From Shinisaurus crocodilurus (Eukaryota; Chordata; Lepidosauria; Squamata; Shinisauridae): 64,000 nt of DNA. Made by a program: the position numbers and the translations under genes. The stretch covers positions 300,034,726 to 300,098,725 of the forward strand of contig CM037877.1 in assembly GCA_021292165.1 (NCBI GenBank). The letters are read 5' to 3'. How positions within the stretch are numbered: the first letter of the stretch is position 1; every line of letters starts with the position of its first letter. Below, piece by piece: positions 1 through 15,909 of the stretch. The notes beneath the pieces are model-generated. The model was not told where the DNA came from. It saw only the letters and a program-made list of their open reading frames with translations, and did not search any database.

Positions 1-456
1 GTCTTCTCCTTGATTGGGTGGTCGGTAGTAGACTCCAACCGCCATGTTCGCTTTATTCTTTGCCCCCTTTATTTTAACCCAGATGCTCTCAATGGGGCTG
101 CCAAGCTCCTCTTCCTGTATCTCTGTGCAGAGATACGTATTTTTAACATACAGTGCAACTCCACCTCCCTTTCTGTTGCTTCTGTTCCTTTTGAACAAGT
201 TATACCCTTCAATTGCTGTATTCCAGTCATGGGAGTCATCCCACCAGGTTTCAGTTATCCCTATCAAGTCGTACTTGCCCTCATGTATCAAGAGTTCAAG
301 TTCGTCTTGTTTGTTGCCCATACTCTGGGCATTAGTATAGAGACATTGAAGACTATGTGCTTTACAGTCCGACTTTCCCCCTACATTTTGTGGTAGACTA
401 TCAATGGGCACCGCTGGAGCTGTTCTCTCCATTGTGGCAAAGAGGCCTTCTTCCAT
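1..456 (-). CDS. CR1 LINE ORF2, N-terminal endonuclease part (cut by window edge)
   Basis: Open reading frame continuing off the left edge. Visible endonuclease signatures are LYTNAQSMGNKQDEL, GITETWWDDS, a GGGVALYV segment and GVYYRPPN. These match the start of CR1/L2-type ORF2 proteins, in which an endonuclease precedes reverse transcriptase. The ATG at 456-454 lies 38 nt after the ORF1 stop; a second in-frame ATG is at 431-429. No stop is seen. The reverse transcriptase domain is outside the window. Confidence 0.8.
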   Translation of the reverse strand, partial: MEEGLFATMERTAPAVPIDSLPQNVGGKSDCKAHSLQCLYTNAQSMGNKQDELELLIHEGKYDLIGITETWWDDSHDWNTAIEGYNLFKRNRSNRKGGGVALYVKNTYLCTEIQEEELGSPIESIWVKIKGAKNKANMAVGVYYRPPNQGED

Positions 457-494
457 TGGTACCCCCGAGTTTATGTCTCCCTCCCCTGTTGGAT

Positions 495-1523
495 TCAGTT
501 TAAAGCCCTCCTGATTAAGTTCCTCATGCTGTGGCCAAACACATTCTTCCCAGTCCTTGTGAGGTGCAACCCATCCTTTGCCAGCAGTCCATCTTCCAGG
601 AAGTGTAGCCCGTGGTCCCAGAATCCAAATCCCTCACGTCGGCTCCACCTTCGTAGCCAGTCATTCACTCGGAGTATTTTTCTTTCCCTTTCTATGCCTC
701 TTCCAAGTACTGGAAGGATGGATGAGAAAACTATCTGGGCCCCGAAGTTCTTGAGTTCCCTTCCCAGCTCTTCAAAGTCTGCCGTGATTTCTTTGTAACT
801 CCGCTTGGCAGTATCATTTGTACCCACGTGGAAGAGAAGAAAGGGGTATGTGTCGGTGGGCTGCATGAGCCTCGGCAGCTGCTCTGTCACATCCTTAATC
901 CGTGCCCCAGGGAGACAGCACACCTGGCGAGTCCATGGGTCTTCGCGACATACTTTGGCTTCGATCCCCCGCAGGAGGGAGTCTCCCACTACGAGTACTC
1001 TTCTCTTCCTCTTGCTGTAGGCCTTGGTTTGATTGCCTCCACTTGACTGACCCTCAGCCTCTTGCTTGCTGTCACGTTGGGTGCCCGGTAATCCGTCCTC
1101 TGCAGGCTGTCCTCTGCTCTCGTCCTCAAGTACATGGAAGCGGTTCCATAGCTCCACTGCTTCCACAGGCGCAGAGTGTCTTGTAGTTCTTCTGCTCCTA
1201 ACAGTCACCCTTTTCCACGGAGTTCCCCCTGCGTTATTTTCCCTTGCCTCTGCAGTCTCCGACTCCGCCTCATCCTGCCGTTGCCCTTCTGGCTCCTGTA
1301 CTGTGCTTTGGTGCTGTAGATCCACCGTTCTGTCTAAGAACTCCTCGCTTTCTCTTATGCTCCTGAGGGTTGACACTTGCTGCTCCAGTCCTCTGACCTT
1401 TTCTTCCAACAGCGTGACCAGCTTGCACTTGTTGCACGTGTAGGCCATGTTGATCTCCGGCAGGAAAACAAACATTGCACACCCCTTGCAGGTCACCACC
1501 ACTGCTGAGTCCTTTCCTTCCAT
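495..1523 (-). CDS. CR1 LINE ORF1 protein (zinc-knuckle, coiled coil, SGNH esterase)
   Basis: An intact 342-residue ORF when started at the ATG at 1523-1521; an upstream in-frame ATG at 1673 would translate the (TA)n tract as an Ile-Tyr run and is less likely. The N-terminus has two CxxC pairs (CKGC and CNKC), suggesting a zinc-binding finger, followed by a leucine-rich coiled-coil segment (EEKVRGLEQQVSTL). The C-terminal half is an SGNH/GDSL-type esterase domain with GDSLL (block I), GTND (block III) and DGLH (block V). CR1-clade ORF1 proteins are known to carry such esterase domains and to bind nucleic acid in the retrotransposition RNP. It is not a host gene. Confidence 0.85.
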   Translation of the reverse strand: MEGKDSAVVVTCKGCAMFVFLPEINMAYTCNKCKLVTLLEEKVRGLEQQVSTLRSIRESEEFLDRTVDLQHQSTVQEPEGQRQDEAESETAEARENNAGGTPWKRVTVRSRRTTRHSAPVEAVELWNRFHVLEDESRGQPAEDGLPGTQRDSKQEAEGQSSGGNQTKAYSKRKRRVLVVGDSLLRGIEAKVCREDPWTRQVCCLPGARIKDVTEQLPRLMQPTDTYPFLLFHVGTNDTAKRSYKEITADFEELGRELKNFGAQIVFSSILPVLGRGIERERKILRVNDWLRRWSRREGFGFWDHGLHFLEDGLLAKDGLHLTRTGKNVFGHSMRNLIRRALN

Positions 1524-1546
1524 AGTGCTCTGTTTCTGTCTTCCTA

Positions 1547-1548
<2 letters not shown>

Positions 1549-1582
<34 letters not shown>
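1549..1582. repeat. (TA)n microsatellite in the LINE leader
   Basis: About 17 TA units followed on the plus strand by T-rich sequence. It lies just upstream of ORF1 in the CR1 element. Confidence 0.9.
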
Positions 1583-1585
<3 letters not shown>

Positions 1586-1626
1586 TTTTTTTTGTTTTTT
1601 TTAGGGACCTCCCCCTTGACCTCCCC

Positions 1627-3299
1627 CGCTGCCAAACTCCTGTTTGCTCTCCCTGTTCGCTCGCTCTGTTCACTCGCTCTCTGGGAGCCTGCTTGCCTTT
1701 TCACAGTCCCAAAAACAGTCCCAAAAACAGCTGGAGCCTCTCTCCTGTTGTGCTCCTGCTCAGCTGGGAGTCAGGAACAGAATGAGCTCCCAGGCCACGC
1801 CCTGCAATCAGCCCCACTTCCTGCAATCAATCAGCTGCAATCAGCCCCAGGTAGTTGCAGTCAGCAGGAGCTTCTGCTCAACAGAATGAGCTCTCAGGCC
1901 ACGCCTTTCCCTTGCAGCACTTGTTGTTGTACTACTCCGCTGCCAAACTCCTGTTTGCTCTCCCTGTTCGCTCGCTCTGTTCGCTCGCTCTCTGGGAGCC
2001 TGCTTGCCTTTTCACAGTCCCAAAAACAGTCCCAAAAACAGCTGGAGCCTCTCTCCTGTTGTGCTCCTGCTCAGCTGGGAGTCAGGAACAGAATGAGCTC
2101 CCAGGCCACGCCCTGCAATCAGCCCCACTTCCTGCAATCAATCAGCTGCAATCAGCCCCAGGTAGTTGCAGTCAGCAGGAGCTTCTGCTCAACAGAATGA
2201 GCTCTCAGGCCACGCCTTTCCCTTGCAGCACTTGTTGTTGTACTACTCCGCTGCCAAACTCCTGTTTGCTCTCCCTGTTCGCTCGCTCTCTGGAAGCCTG
2301 CTTGCCTTTTCACAGTCCCAAAAACAGTCCCAGAAACAGCTGGAGCCTCTCTCCTGTTGTGCTCCTGCTCAGCTGGGAGTCAGGAACAGAATGAGCTCCC
2401 AGGCCACGCCCTGCAATCAGCCCCACTTCCTGCAATCAATCAGCTGCAATCAGCCCCAGGTAGTTGCAGTCAGCAGGAGCTTCTGCTCAACAGAATGAGC
2501 TCTCAGGCCACGCCTTTCCCTTGCAGCACTTGTTGTTGTACTACTCCGCTGCCAAACTCCTGTTTGCTCTCCCTGTTCGCTCGCTCTGTTCGCTCGCTCT
2601 CTGGGAGCCTGCTTGCCTTTTCACAGTCCCAAAAACAGTCCCAGAAACAGCTGGAGCCTCTCTCCTGTTGTGCTCCTGCTCAGCTGGGAGTCAGGAACAG
2701 AATGAGCTCCCAGGCCACGCCCTGCAATCAGCCCCACTTCCTGCAATCAATCAGCTGCAATCAGCCCCAGGTAGTTGCAGTCAGCAGGAGCTTCTGCTCA
2801 ACAGAATGAGCTCTCAGGCCACGCCTTTCCCTTGCAGCACTTGTTGTTGTACTACTCCGCTGCCAAACTCCTGTTTGCTCTCCCTGTTCGCTCGCTCTCT
2901 GGAAGCCTGCTTGCCTTTTCACAGTCCCAAAAACAGTCCCAGAAACAACTGGAGCCTCTCTCCTGTTGTGCTCCTGCTCAGCTGGGAGTCAGGAACAGAA
3001 TGAGCTCCCAGGCCACGCCCTGCAGTCAGCCCCACTTCCTGCAATCAATCAGCTGCAATCAGCCCCAGGTAGTTGCAGTCAGCAGGAGCTTCTGCTCAAC
3101 AGAATGAGCTCTCAGGCCACGCCTTTCCCTTGCAGCACTTGTTGTTGTACTACTCCGCTGCCAAACTCCTGTTTGCTCTCCCTGTTCGCTCGCTCTCTGG
3201 AAGCCTGCTTGCCTTTTCACAGTCCCAAAAACAGTCCCAGAAACAGCTGGAGCCTCTCTCCTGTTGTGCTCCTGCTCAGCTGGGAGTCAGGAACAGAAT
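1627..3299 (-). repeat. Tandem monomers, LINE 5' UTR (5 full and 1 partial copies)
   Basis: Near-identical tandem repeats. The landmark GCCAAACTCC starts at 1631, 1942, 2253, 2551, 2862 and 3160, giving periods of 311, 311, 298, 311 and 298 bp. The two lengths differ by a 13-bp duplication in a CTCTGTTCGCTCG-like segment. The last copy stops at about 3299, where the sequence becomes unrelated. The position directly 5' of ORF1 suggests these are promoter monomers, like those of mouse L1 (inference). Confidence 0.85.
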
Positions 3300-3753
3300 G
3301 TAGCACCATCAGTTTGCATCGGGCTTTACAAAGTTCGAGAGGACAGCCCCCTGCCCCAATCTGCAGTCCCTCACTTAATGATGGGAGAACATGCAATGTC
3401 TGAGGTTGTAGAGGCTCACCGAATTCTTCCTCGAGGCTCATTTCGCCTCGTTTGTTACCGAACATGAATGTCTTCTTTTTTCCAGTTGGGAGAAATGTGA
3501 ACTTTTAAAAGTGCACCCTTTTCCCGACTGAAAATGTGCATTTTCCTCCATAGGCTAAAGCATGGGAATGCAGATTTTGGGGAGAATTGCATAAGTGTGC
3601 ATTTTTGAATGCAAACGCAAGTTCGGGAAATTGCAAAAATTTCCCAAGAATTGCATTCCTGCTCATGTTGGCATTCAGGATTGTGAACAGGACATGTCTG
3701 CAACTCTGCATGATTTGTGAACAGGAACAAAATTTTCGTACATCCCTCAGTCT
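3300..3753. other. Unassigned sequence with one dispersed repeat
   Basis: No gene is seen. The part from about 3590 to 3750 resembles 11500-11615 (shared AAAAATTTCCCAAGAATT and a later GTGAACAGGAAC), so it belongs to an unnamed dispersed repeat family. Confidence 0.4.
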
Positions 3754-3761
3754 GTTTAAAG

Positions 3762-3897
3762 CAGGGCTCTCCAACCTTGGGTCCCCAGGTGTTGCTGGAT
3801 TACAGCTCCCAGAATCCCTTGCCATTAGCCATGCTGGCTGGGTATGCTGGGAGCTGTAGGCCAGCAACATCTGGGAACCCAAGGTTGGAGAGCCCTG
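3762..3897. mobile_element. Palindromic hAT-like MITE, type B, with exact 8-bp TSD
   Basis: Inverted arms start CAGGGCTCTCCAACCTTGGG and meet in a core with CAGCTCCCAGAATCCC. It is flanked by identical 8-mers GTTTAAAG at 3754-3761 and 3898-3905. An 8-bp target duplication with CAG..CTG ends is the hAT signature. Confidence 0.85.
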
Positions 3898-4139
3898 GTT
3901 TAAAGCCTCATTCTGGCACTTGTGCCTCAACAAACTTATCCCACCTGGAAATAAGTTCTTAAAGCTGTAATTCTCCCAGTAAAAAGGTCTGACCTTGCTG
4001 CTGCTGTTGGAGAAGCTGCAAAGCATCCAGGGGTGGGGGTGTCACAGAGCAGAAGAGGATAGTTTCACCCCTTATTTGCCAACTCTCCATCTCATGTGAG
4101 AGAGATTCGGGACAAAAGGAAGGACTTGTTCATGCAACA

Positions 4140-4460
4140 CAGAGTTTAACTATGGAATTCATTACCACAACATGTAGTGATGCACCACCTGGATGGCTTT
4201 AAAAGGGGATTGGACAAATTCATGGAGGAGAAGGATATCAATGGCTACTAGCCCTGATGGCTATATATTCCCTTCAGTATTGGAGGCAGTATGCTTATGT
4301 ATACCAGTTGCTGGGGAACACAAACAGGAGAGTGTTCTTGCACTCATTTCTTGCATGTGGGCTTCCCATTGGGGCATTTAGTTGGCTGCTTTGCAAACAG
4401 CATGCTGGACTAGAGAGGTCTTTGGTCTGCTGCAGCCCAGCTCTTCTTATGTTCTTGTAA
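4140..4460 (+). mobile_element. CR1/L3-like LINE 3' end
   Basis: Truncated LINE tail ending in CTTCTTATGTTCTTG. The same tail occurs at 31385-31845 (+), 16245-16870 (-) and in several shorter pieces. Confidence 0.75.
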
Positions 4461-4464
4461 AAGC

Positions 4465-5227
4465 TGGGTTTTGAGGAATGATTTGAAGGATGAGAGAGAG
4501 TGGGGGGGCATCATACAAGTGTTCTGGGAGGTATTTCTAGGTGCAAGGGACAGCAAGGGAGAACAGGTGGGGTAATTTGAGGGGAATATAACTGTAAAAC
4601 TAGCAGCGGCATTGAGAGCCCTTCCAGAGCCCTGGTGGAACAGAAATGACTTAGCTTGTCTTCAAAGACGCTCAAGAAGGGGGCATCACCTTCCAGGGGA
4701 ATGTCCCTTGGAGGCAGCAGAAGAGGGTAGGAGCACGTGGATGAATTAATTGGGGTCAGGAAGAAAATATCCTGAGGCTCCAATCTGAATGTTCAGAATT
4801 GGAAAGGACAGACGAGAAGAAAAGCTTACATGTTGTTAATCCCCCCAAAGGCAGGACAATCCCAGTCCCTGCTCTCAAAGCAAAGGGCTAGTTTTTCAGT
4901 GGGTCACAAAGGCAGTTGGGGGTTCAGGTTTTAAAGCTACTCCTTGTGCTGCTTTTTCCTGTTCAGTACAGTATTATTATTTTTTGTCTTTTTAAAGAGA
5001 GAGAAATTGTCAAGGCAAATTAAATTTGCCTTGGAAACTTTTCCAAAGTTGAAAAGCCACGTGTAAATGTAATATACAAAGAGGAGATACCCCACCTGAA
5101 GTCTGCAGAGCAAATGAATCCAACGAGCAAGCCAGGGAAGGGCCCCAAACACGCTGGAAGGCCTTGATTACATATAGACAATGGCTGTTGCTTCCAGATA
5201 AAGGTCCCTGGGATAACAAGAGCTGAG
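4465..5227. other. Intron or upstream sequence, no gene seen
   Basis: No exon of the PIK3CA-like gene and no named repeat was recognised here. The preceding kinase exon must lie left of the window or be unrecognised in this stretch. Confidence 0.4.
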
Positions 5228-5395
5228 ACTTGCCTGCTCTGACTGGCAGCCGCTCTCCAGGGTCTCAGTTAGGGAAGGGTATTTCGCATCACCTGCCACC
5301 TGATCCATTTTTAAAAAAAAAACTGGAGATGCCAGGAATTGAACTTGGGATTGCCTGCATACAAAGCATCCTGTATAACAGCCTCCCCCAGCCGG
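5228..5395 (-). mobile_element. tRNA-derived squamate SINE
   Basis: On the minus strand it has a B-box-like region (AGTTCAATTCCTGGCATCTC) followed by the CCCTGGAGAGCGGCTGCCAG body. The same family is at 47380-47525 (+), 13625-13805 (-) and, split, at 9430-10175 (+). Confidence 0.75.
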
Positions 5396-5443
5396 AGCAT
5401 CGTGGCCCGCTGGCTGGCACCCTGAACAGGAGCACCCTGCGCC

Positions 5444-5610
5444 AGGACCGGTGCAAGGCAGTTTGGTGCCCTAGGCAAGATCAGATATTTATCGGGGGGC
5501 CCTTCCCACTTGAGAGCACTGTATTTTTTTTTCAAGGCGTTTCTGGCACCCTCTTTAGCCCTGCGCCCTAGGCAGCTGCCTAGTTGGCCTAATGGTAGCA
5601 CCGGCCCTGC
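5444..5610. mobile_element. hAT-like MITE with CAGG(A/G)CCGGTGC-type ends
   Basis: Ends are CAGGACCGGTGC and, inverted, GCACCGGCCCTG. Related ends start the repeats at about 25013 and 28031 (CAGGGCCGG). Confidence 0.6.
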
Positions 5611-5790
5611 CCTGCGCTGCAACGTTTTGTTAGCAGGGCTGATTTTGGTGCTCTGCCACTGAACTACAGCCGCTCCCCGTCCGTGTTCCAGAGCAACATT
5701 CCTGGAGGAACCAAGCTGGCCGTGAGACTTTCGGGCCTGGCTGGGTGGTCAGAAGGGGGACTTTGAGATGGACTTTGTTGCCTCCTGCAG

Positions 5791-12660
<6,870 letters not shown>

Positions 12661-13298
12661 CGGGCACAGGAGGGACCTCCGCGACTAGGGGAGAGAGCGT
12701 GAGCCCTCCGAAGCGGCAAGAGAGGCCAAGCGCAGGGCTACCAGCTCCTTGCCAACACCACGGGTGAAAGCCCCACGTTACCTTAGGCCACCTGGTTCCT
12801 GGTTCTCTCTTGGGTCCAGCAGAGAGGAGCCAGGAGGGCTGGTGTGCCTAGAAAAGGCAAGGAGAAAGGAAAGGGAGGGTAGAGGCCCCCAGGTTAAGGG
12901 ACTGGAGGTTGAGAGAGCGCAGGAGCTGGAAATGGAACCCAGGCATCCTGGCTTCCAGTCGCCTTCTGGAGACATGAGGGAGTGAGCAGAGCCTCTTCCC
13001 TCCAGAGGTGCGTGTGTTTGTTTTTCCTCCATGGAGCTGAAATTCTCTTCCCCACTTTCATTTCTGGGCTAAACAGGAACCCATCCCTCCCCTGCCCTAC
13101 AGGCAGCTTTATACTTGAAAGTCCTTCTCTCCCCCTCCTTGGAGTTCCCTGGGAAGAAGATGGGGAGAGTGAGTATGAGAGCTGGGGGGGGGGCAGGGGG
13201 AGGGAAGAGTGGGGGCCTTTTACTGCTGGGGAAGGGGCAGAAAGAGAAAGTGACAATACTTGAAAATCTCCAGCATTGGAAAGGATTTTTGTTTTCCA
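12661..13298 (+). other. Probable 3' UTR of the PIK3CA-like gene
   Basis: Runs from the stop to the first good polyadenylation signal. No repeat was recognised, and ORFs here look random. Confidence 0.5.
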
Positions 13299-13304
13299 AA
13301 TAAA
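13299..13304 (+). other. Polyadenylation signal AATAAA, PIK3CA-like
   Basis: Canonical hexamer about 640 nt after the stop codon, and the first one on this strand. Confidence 0.6.
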
Positions 13305-13624
13305 ATTTTGAAAAGACAATCCGGATTTCGGGGGGAAACACAATTTCACCTTGGACTAGAAAGATGGGGATTTTATGAACCCTTCTGGCTTTTTTACCGT
13401 TCCCTCCCCTGTTCTTTGAGCTGTGAGTGGGAGGCAGAAAGGGAGGTGATTTACACCATGCACCATCCGAGCGCCAGGAGATGCTAATACATCTGGCGTG
13501 AGCTTCCTTGTTAAAGCCCACACATGAGAACCTCAGAAGAGGATGAGCCCCGCGGGGGGTGGGGGGTGGTCCTGGATCAGACCAGAGGCTTATCTAAGTT
13601 GCTTCCAGCTGGTTAGCTCCGATC

Positions 13625-13805
13625 GAAGCAACCACAGGCATATCGGAAGCGGCCTTCTACCGAGTCAGCCCCTTGGTCCGACTAGCCCAGTACTGTCTGC
13701 ACTAACCAGCAGCAATGGCTCTCCAGGATTTCAGGCAGGTCTTCCCCCCCCCCCCCACCTGGAGATGCCAGGAATCAAACCCGGGGCCTTCTGCGTGCAA
13801 AGCAG
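13625..13805 (-). mobile_element. tRNA-derived squamate SINE
   Basis: Reverse orientation: CCTGGAGATGCCAGGAATC and TCTGCGTGCAAAGCAGG. It is broken by a C-homopolymer at 13745-13757. A forward head of the same family follows at about 13815-13895. Confidence 0.7.
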
Positions 13806-13896
13806 GTGCCTGCTTTTGGGGAGCGGCTGCAGTTCAGTGGCAGAGCCCCTGCGTTGCACGCCAAAGGTCCCGGGCTCAATCCCTAGGCCATCTCCA

Positions 13897-14755
13897 GATG
13901 TGCACAGAAAAGATTTAGAAGTCAAAGGAAAACATATTCCACATACGGTATTTATTACAATTTTTCACCTATTCTAGTGGCTAGGGCTACACACCAGGCA
14001 ACCCCAGTGTCACACACACTCTCGCAACAGGTGTCCCGTCCCCCCCCCCCCGGACAAAAACCCCAGGGGGCCAAGCTCCTATTTTCCCTCTTGTACTTTC
14101 GCCTGGGTTCTCTGGGGCAAGAGGTCAATGGCACAATAGAGGGACCCTCCTGCCCCATCCTTAGGCAGGAAGGTTGCTACAGTCCCTTCTAGCTGTCCCT
14201 TTAACAGCAGTTGGATCTGTAGCCATGAGCAGGTGTTAACACTTGGTTACAGTCCCTTACAAGCTTCACCTGTGGATGCCTGTGTATTCAGTCTGTATTT
14301 AAAGACAGAGGAGCTCCCTGAGCTAGGGTTTCTCAGGCTAGCTGGCAACAGGTATCTTGGAATAAGAGTCCCCGATCTCACTTTAACCTCTGTAGTGCTA
14401 GGCATTCGATGGGTGAGTAAGAGGTTGCAGGAGAGTCGGCAGCCCTTGCTTATCAGGGCTGAGGGCCCTTGGCTCATCTCTCACATGTACGGTGACAGGG
14501 GTTGTTTTTCTCTGGCGGGTGGAATTCATGAATCCATCAAGAAACGCAAGGAGCTGCTGCTGGCATAACATTGTCCAGAATTGGTTGCATGAGTGAAGCA
14601 TGCACTGCTGTGATTCCTTAATTGCATAAAAACTTGGTTTGTTATCTCAGAATAACTGCCCTAAAATAACACCAGCTCCATTTTGATAATGTAAACACCC
14701 TGTAAATTTCTCTCCGTCCACTTCTTACAGAATCCCCAGGCATCCTGTTATATTA
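13897..14755. other. Between convergent genes, nothing recognised
   Basis: Holds a plus-strand TTTATT at 13951-13956, i.e. a minus-strand AATAAA. This is a distant candidate 3' end for TFR2, about 1.95 kb past its stop. Nothing else was recognised. Confidence 0.3.
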
Positions 14756-14877
14756 GCCTTCCCCAACCTGCTGCCCTCCAGATGTGCTGCAGTATAACTC
14801 ACATAATCCTTGGCTGTGGGGTTATGGGAGTTGTAGTCCGTCCAAGCCATCTGGAGGGCACCAGGTTGGGGAAGGCG
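14756..14877. mobile_element. Palindromic MITE, type A
   Basis: Arms CCTTCCCCAACCTGCTGCCC and GGGCACCAGGTTGGGGAAGG. Confidence 0.8.
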
Positions 14878-14959
14878 GCGCTGTGGGCTGTGGGGCAAGT
14901 GACAAGCCAGCGTCTAATTGGGTCCTTTCTAGCATTTGTGTGTTTGTATGTTTGATTAG

Positions 14960-15440
14960 CTGGATAATACGGTAGGCAGATAAATAATCACACAGATGTA
15001 ATAAGAAATAATTTATAATGATCTCTGCCACTGATAAATTAACAAGGTTTCAGTTATTATTAATGAGGTAAGTAAGGTAGATTTTCATCATATCGCATAG
15101 CAATAAACATTTATAGTGATCACTGCCACTGATAAATTAATTAAGCTGGGGTGGGGGGGTAGGTCAGCAAAGGGGTAATTAACAAATGAGAAAGTGTGTG
15201 TGTGTGTGTGTGCAAAATAAAAGGTGGAAGTTCAGCGCAGGATTTTGCTCTATTTCATGGCAATCAGTTCCATTCATAGTAGACACTGCCACTGATAAAT
15301 TAGGAGGGAAAATAACTATGGGTTAATTAACAAAGTGGGGTAATTAAGTTGGGGGAATACAACCACAGCATGTTATCCGATTGCATAGCAATACATGGAA
15401 CAATTTATAGTGGCCCCTGCCACTGATAAATTAAGAACAT
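14960..15440. repeat. Degenerate tandem repeat with CTGCCACTGATAAATTA
   Basis: The 17-mer CTGCCACTGATAAATTA recurs four times, near 15027, 15122, 15285 and 15418. It is often preceded by GCATAGCAAT and TTTATAGTG and separated by 95-165 bp of diverged sequence with TTAATTAAC words. A (TG)n tract lies at 15194-15213. The family is not recognised. Confidence 0.7.
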
Positions 15441-15491
15441 AGACTGGAAAAGAAATTCAGGGTTGAGTAGACGACATGGAAGGGTTTAGGA

Positions 15492-15714
15492 CAGTGTTCT
15501 CCAACCTTGGGTCCCCAGGTGTTTTTGGCCTACAACTCCCAGCATGCCCCAGCCAGCGTCGCTCCAAGTGTTCTCCAAGGTTGGAGAACACTGGTCTAAA
15601 GGATTGTGAGGAGCTCCAAAAGGATCTCTCCAAACTGGGAGAACGGGCATCAAAATGGCAAATGTGGCTCAACGTCAGCAAAAACACCTGGGGACCCAAG
15701 GTTGGAGAACACTG
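15492..15714. mobile_element. Type B hAT-like MITE carrying a LINE ORF2 fragment
   Basis: Outer ends CAGTGTTCTCCAACC and GGTTGGAGAACACTG with an exact 8-bp duplication GTTTAGGA at 15484-15491 and 15715-15722. Between a complete inner right end (15597) and the outer right end lies about 90 bp encoding KDCEELQKDL and KWQMWLNVSK, which resembles a CR1/L2 reverse transcriptase segment. Confidence 0.75.
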
Positions 15715-15909
15715 GTTTAGGAGGTGGAGCCGAAAGTGAGTGTGTGTGAGAGAGGGAACCGGAAGATTTGCTTGCCGAAATTAAACGCCCGCGGTCCGCC
15801 AAACGGAACCGCCTAGTCGCAGCGGTCGCCGGGGAGGGCTGCCCGCTTCATTTCGGCTCCCGCAGGGAAGGGGCGTCCTCCTCGTCCTCGCGCGTGTATT
15901 TCTGCGGCG

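Larger units (their letters stand above)
1..3300 (-). mobile_element. CR1-type LINE, 5' half (5' UTR, ORF1, start of ORF2)
   Basis: A non-LTR retrotransposon read from about 3300 down to the window edge. In order it shows a 5' UTR built of tandem ~300-bp monomers (1627-3299), a short A-rich and (TA)n stretch, an uninterrupted ORF1 (1523-495) and, 38 nt later, the start of ORF2 (from 456). ORF2 begins with an apurinic-type endonuclease domain. The two-ORF layout with an esterase-type ORF1 is typical of the CR1/L3 group. Both ORFs are free of stops as far as visible, so this is a young copy. Its 3' half lies outside the window. It sits inside, or upstream of, the PIK3CA-like gene in the opposite orientation. 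Confidence 0.85.

Noticed and set aside
1592..3403. Long overlapping plus-strand ORFs with repeated peptide units (about 110-200 codons)
   Set aside because: They are translations of the tandem monomers of the LINE 5' UTR; the repeat structure, not coding constraint, keeps them open.
15000..15440. CRISPR-like array
   Set aside because: Eukaryotic sequence, repeats of a short word with irregular spacing and diverged flanks; not a CRISPR.
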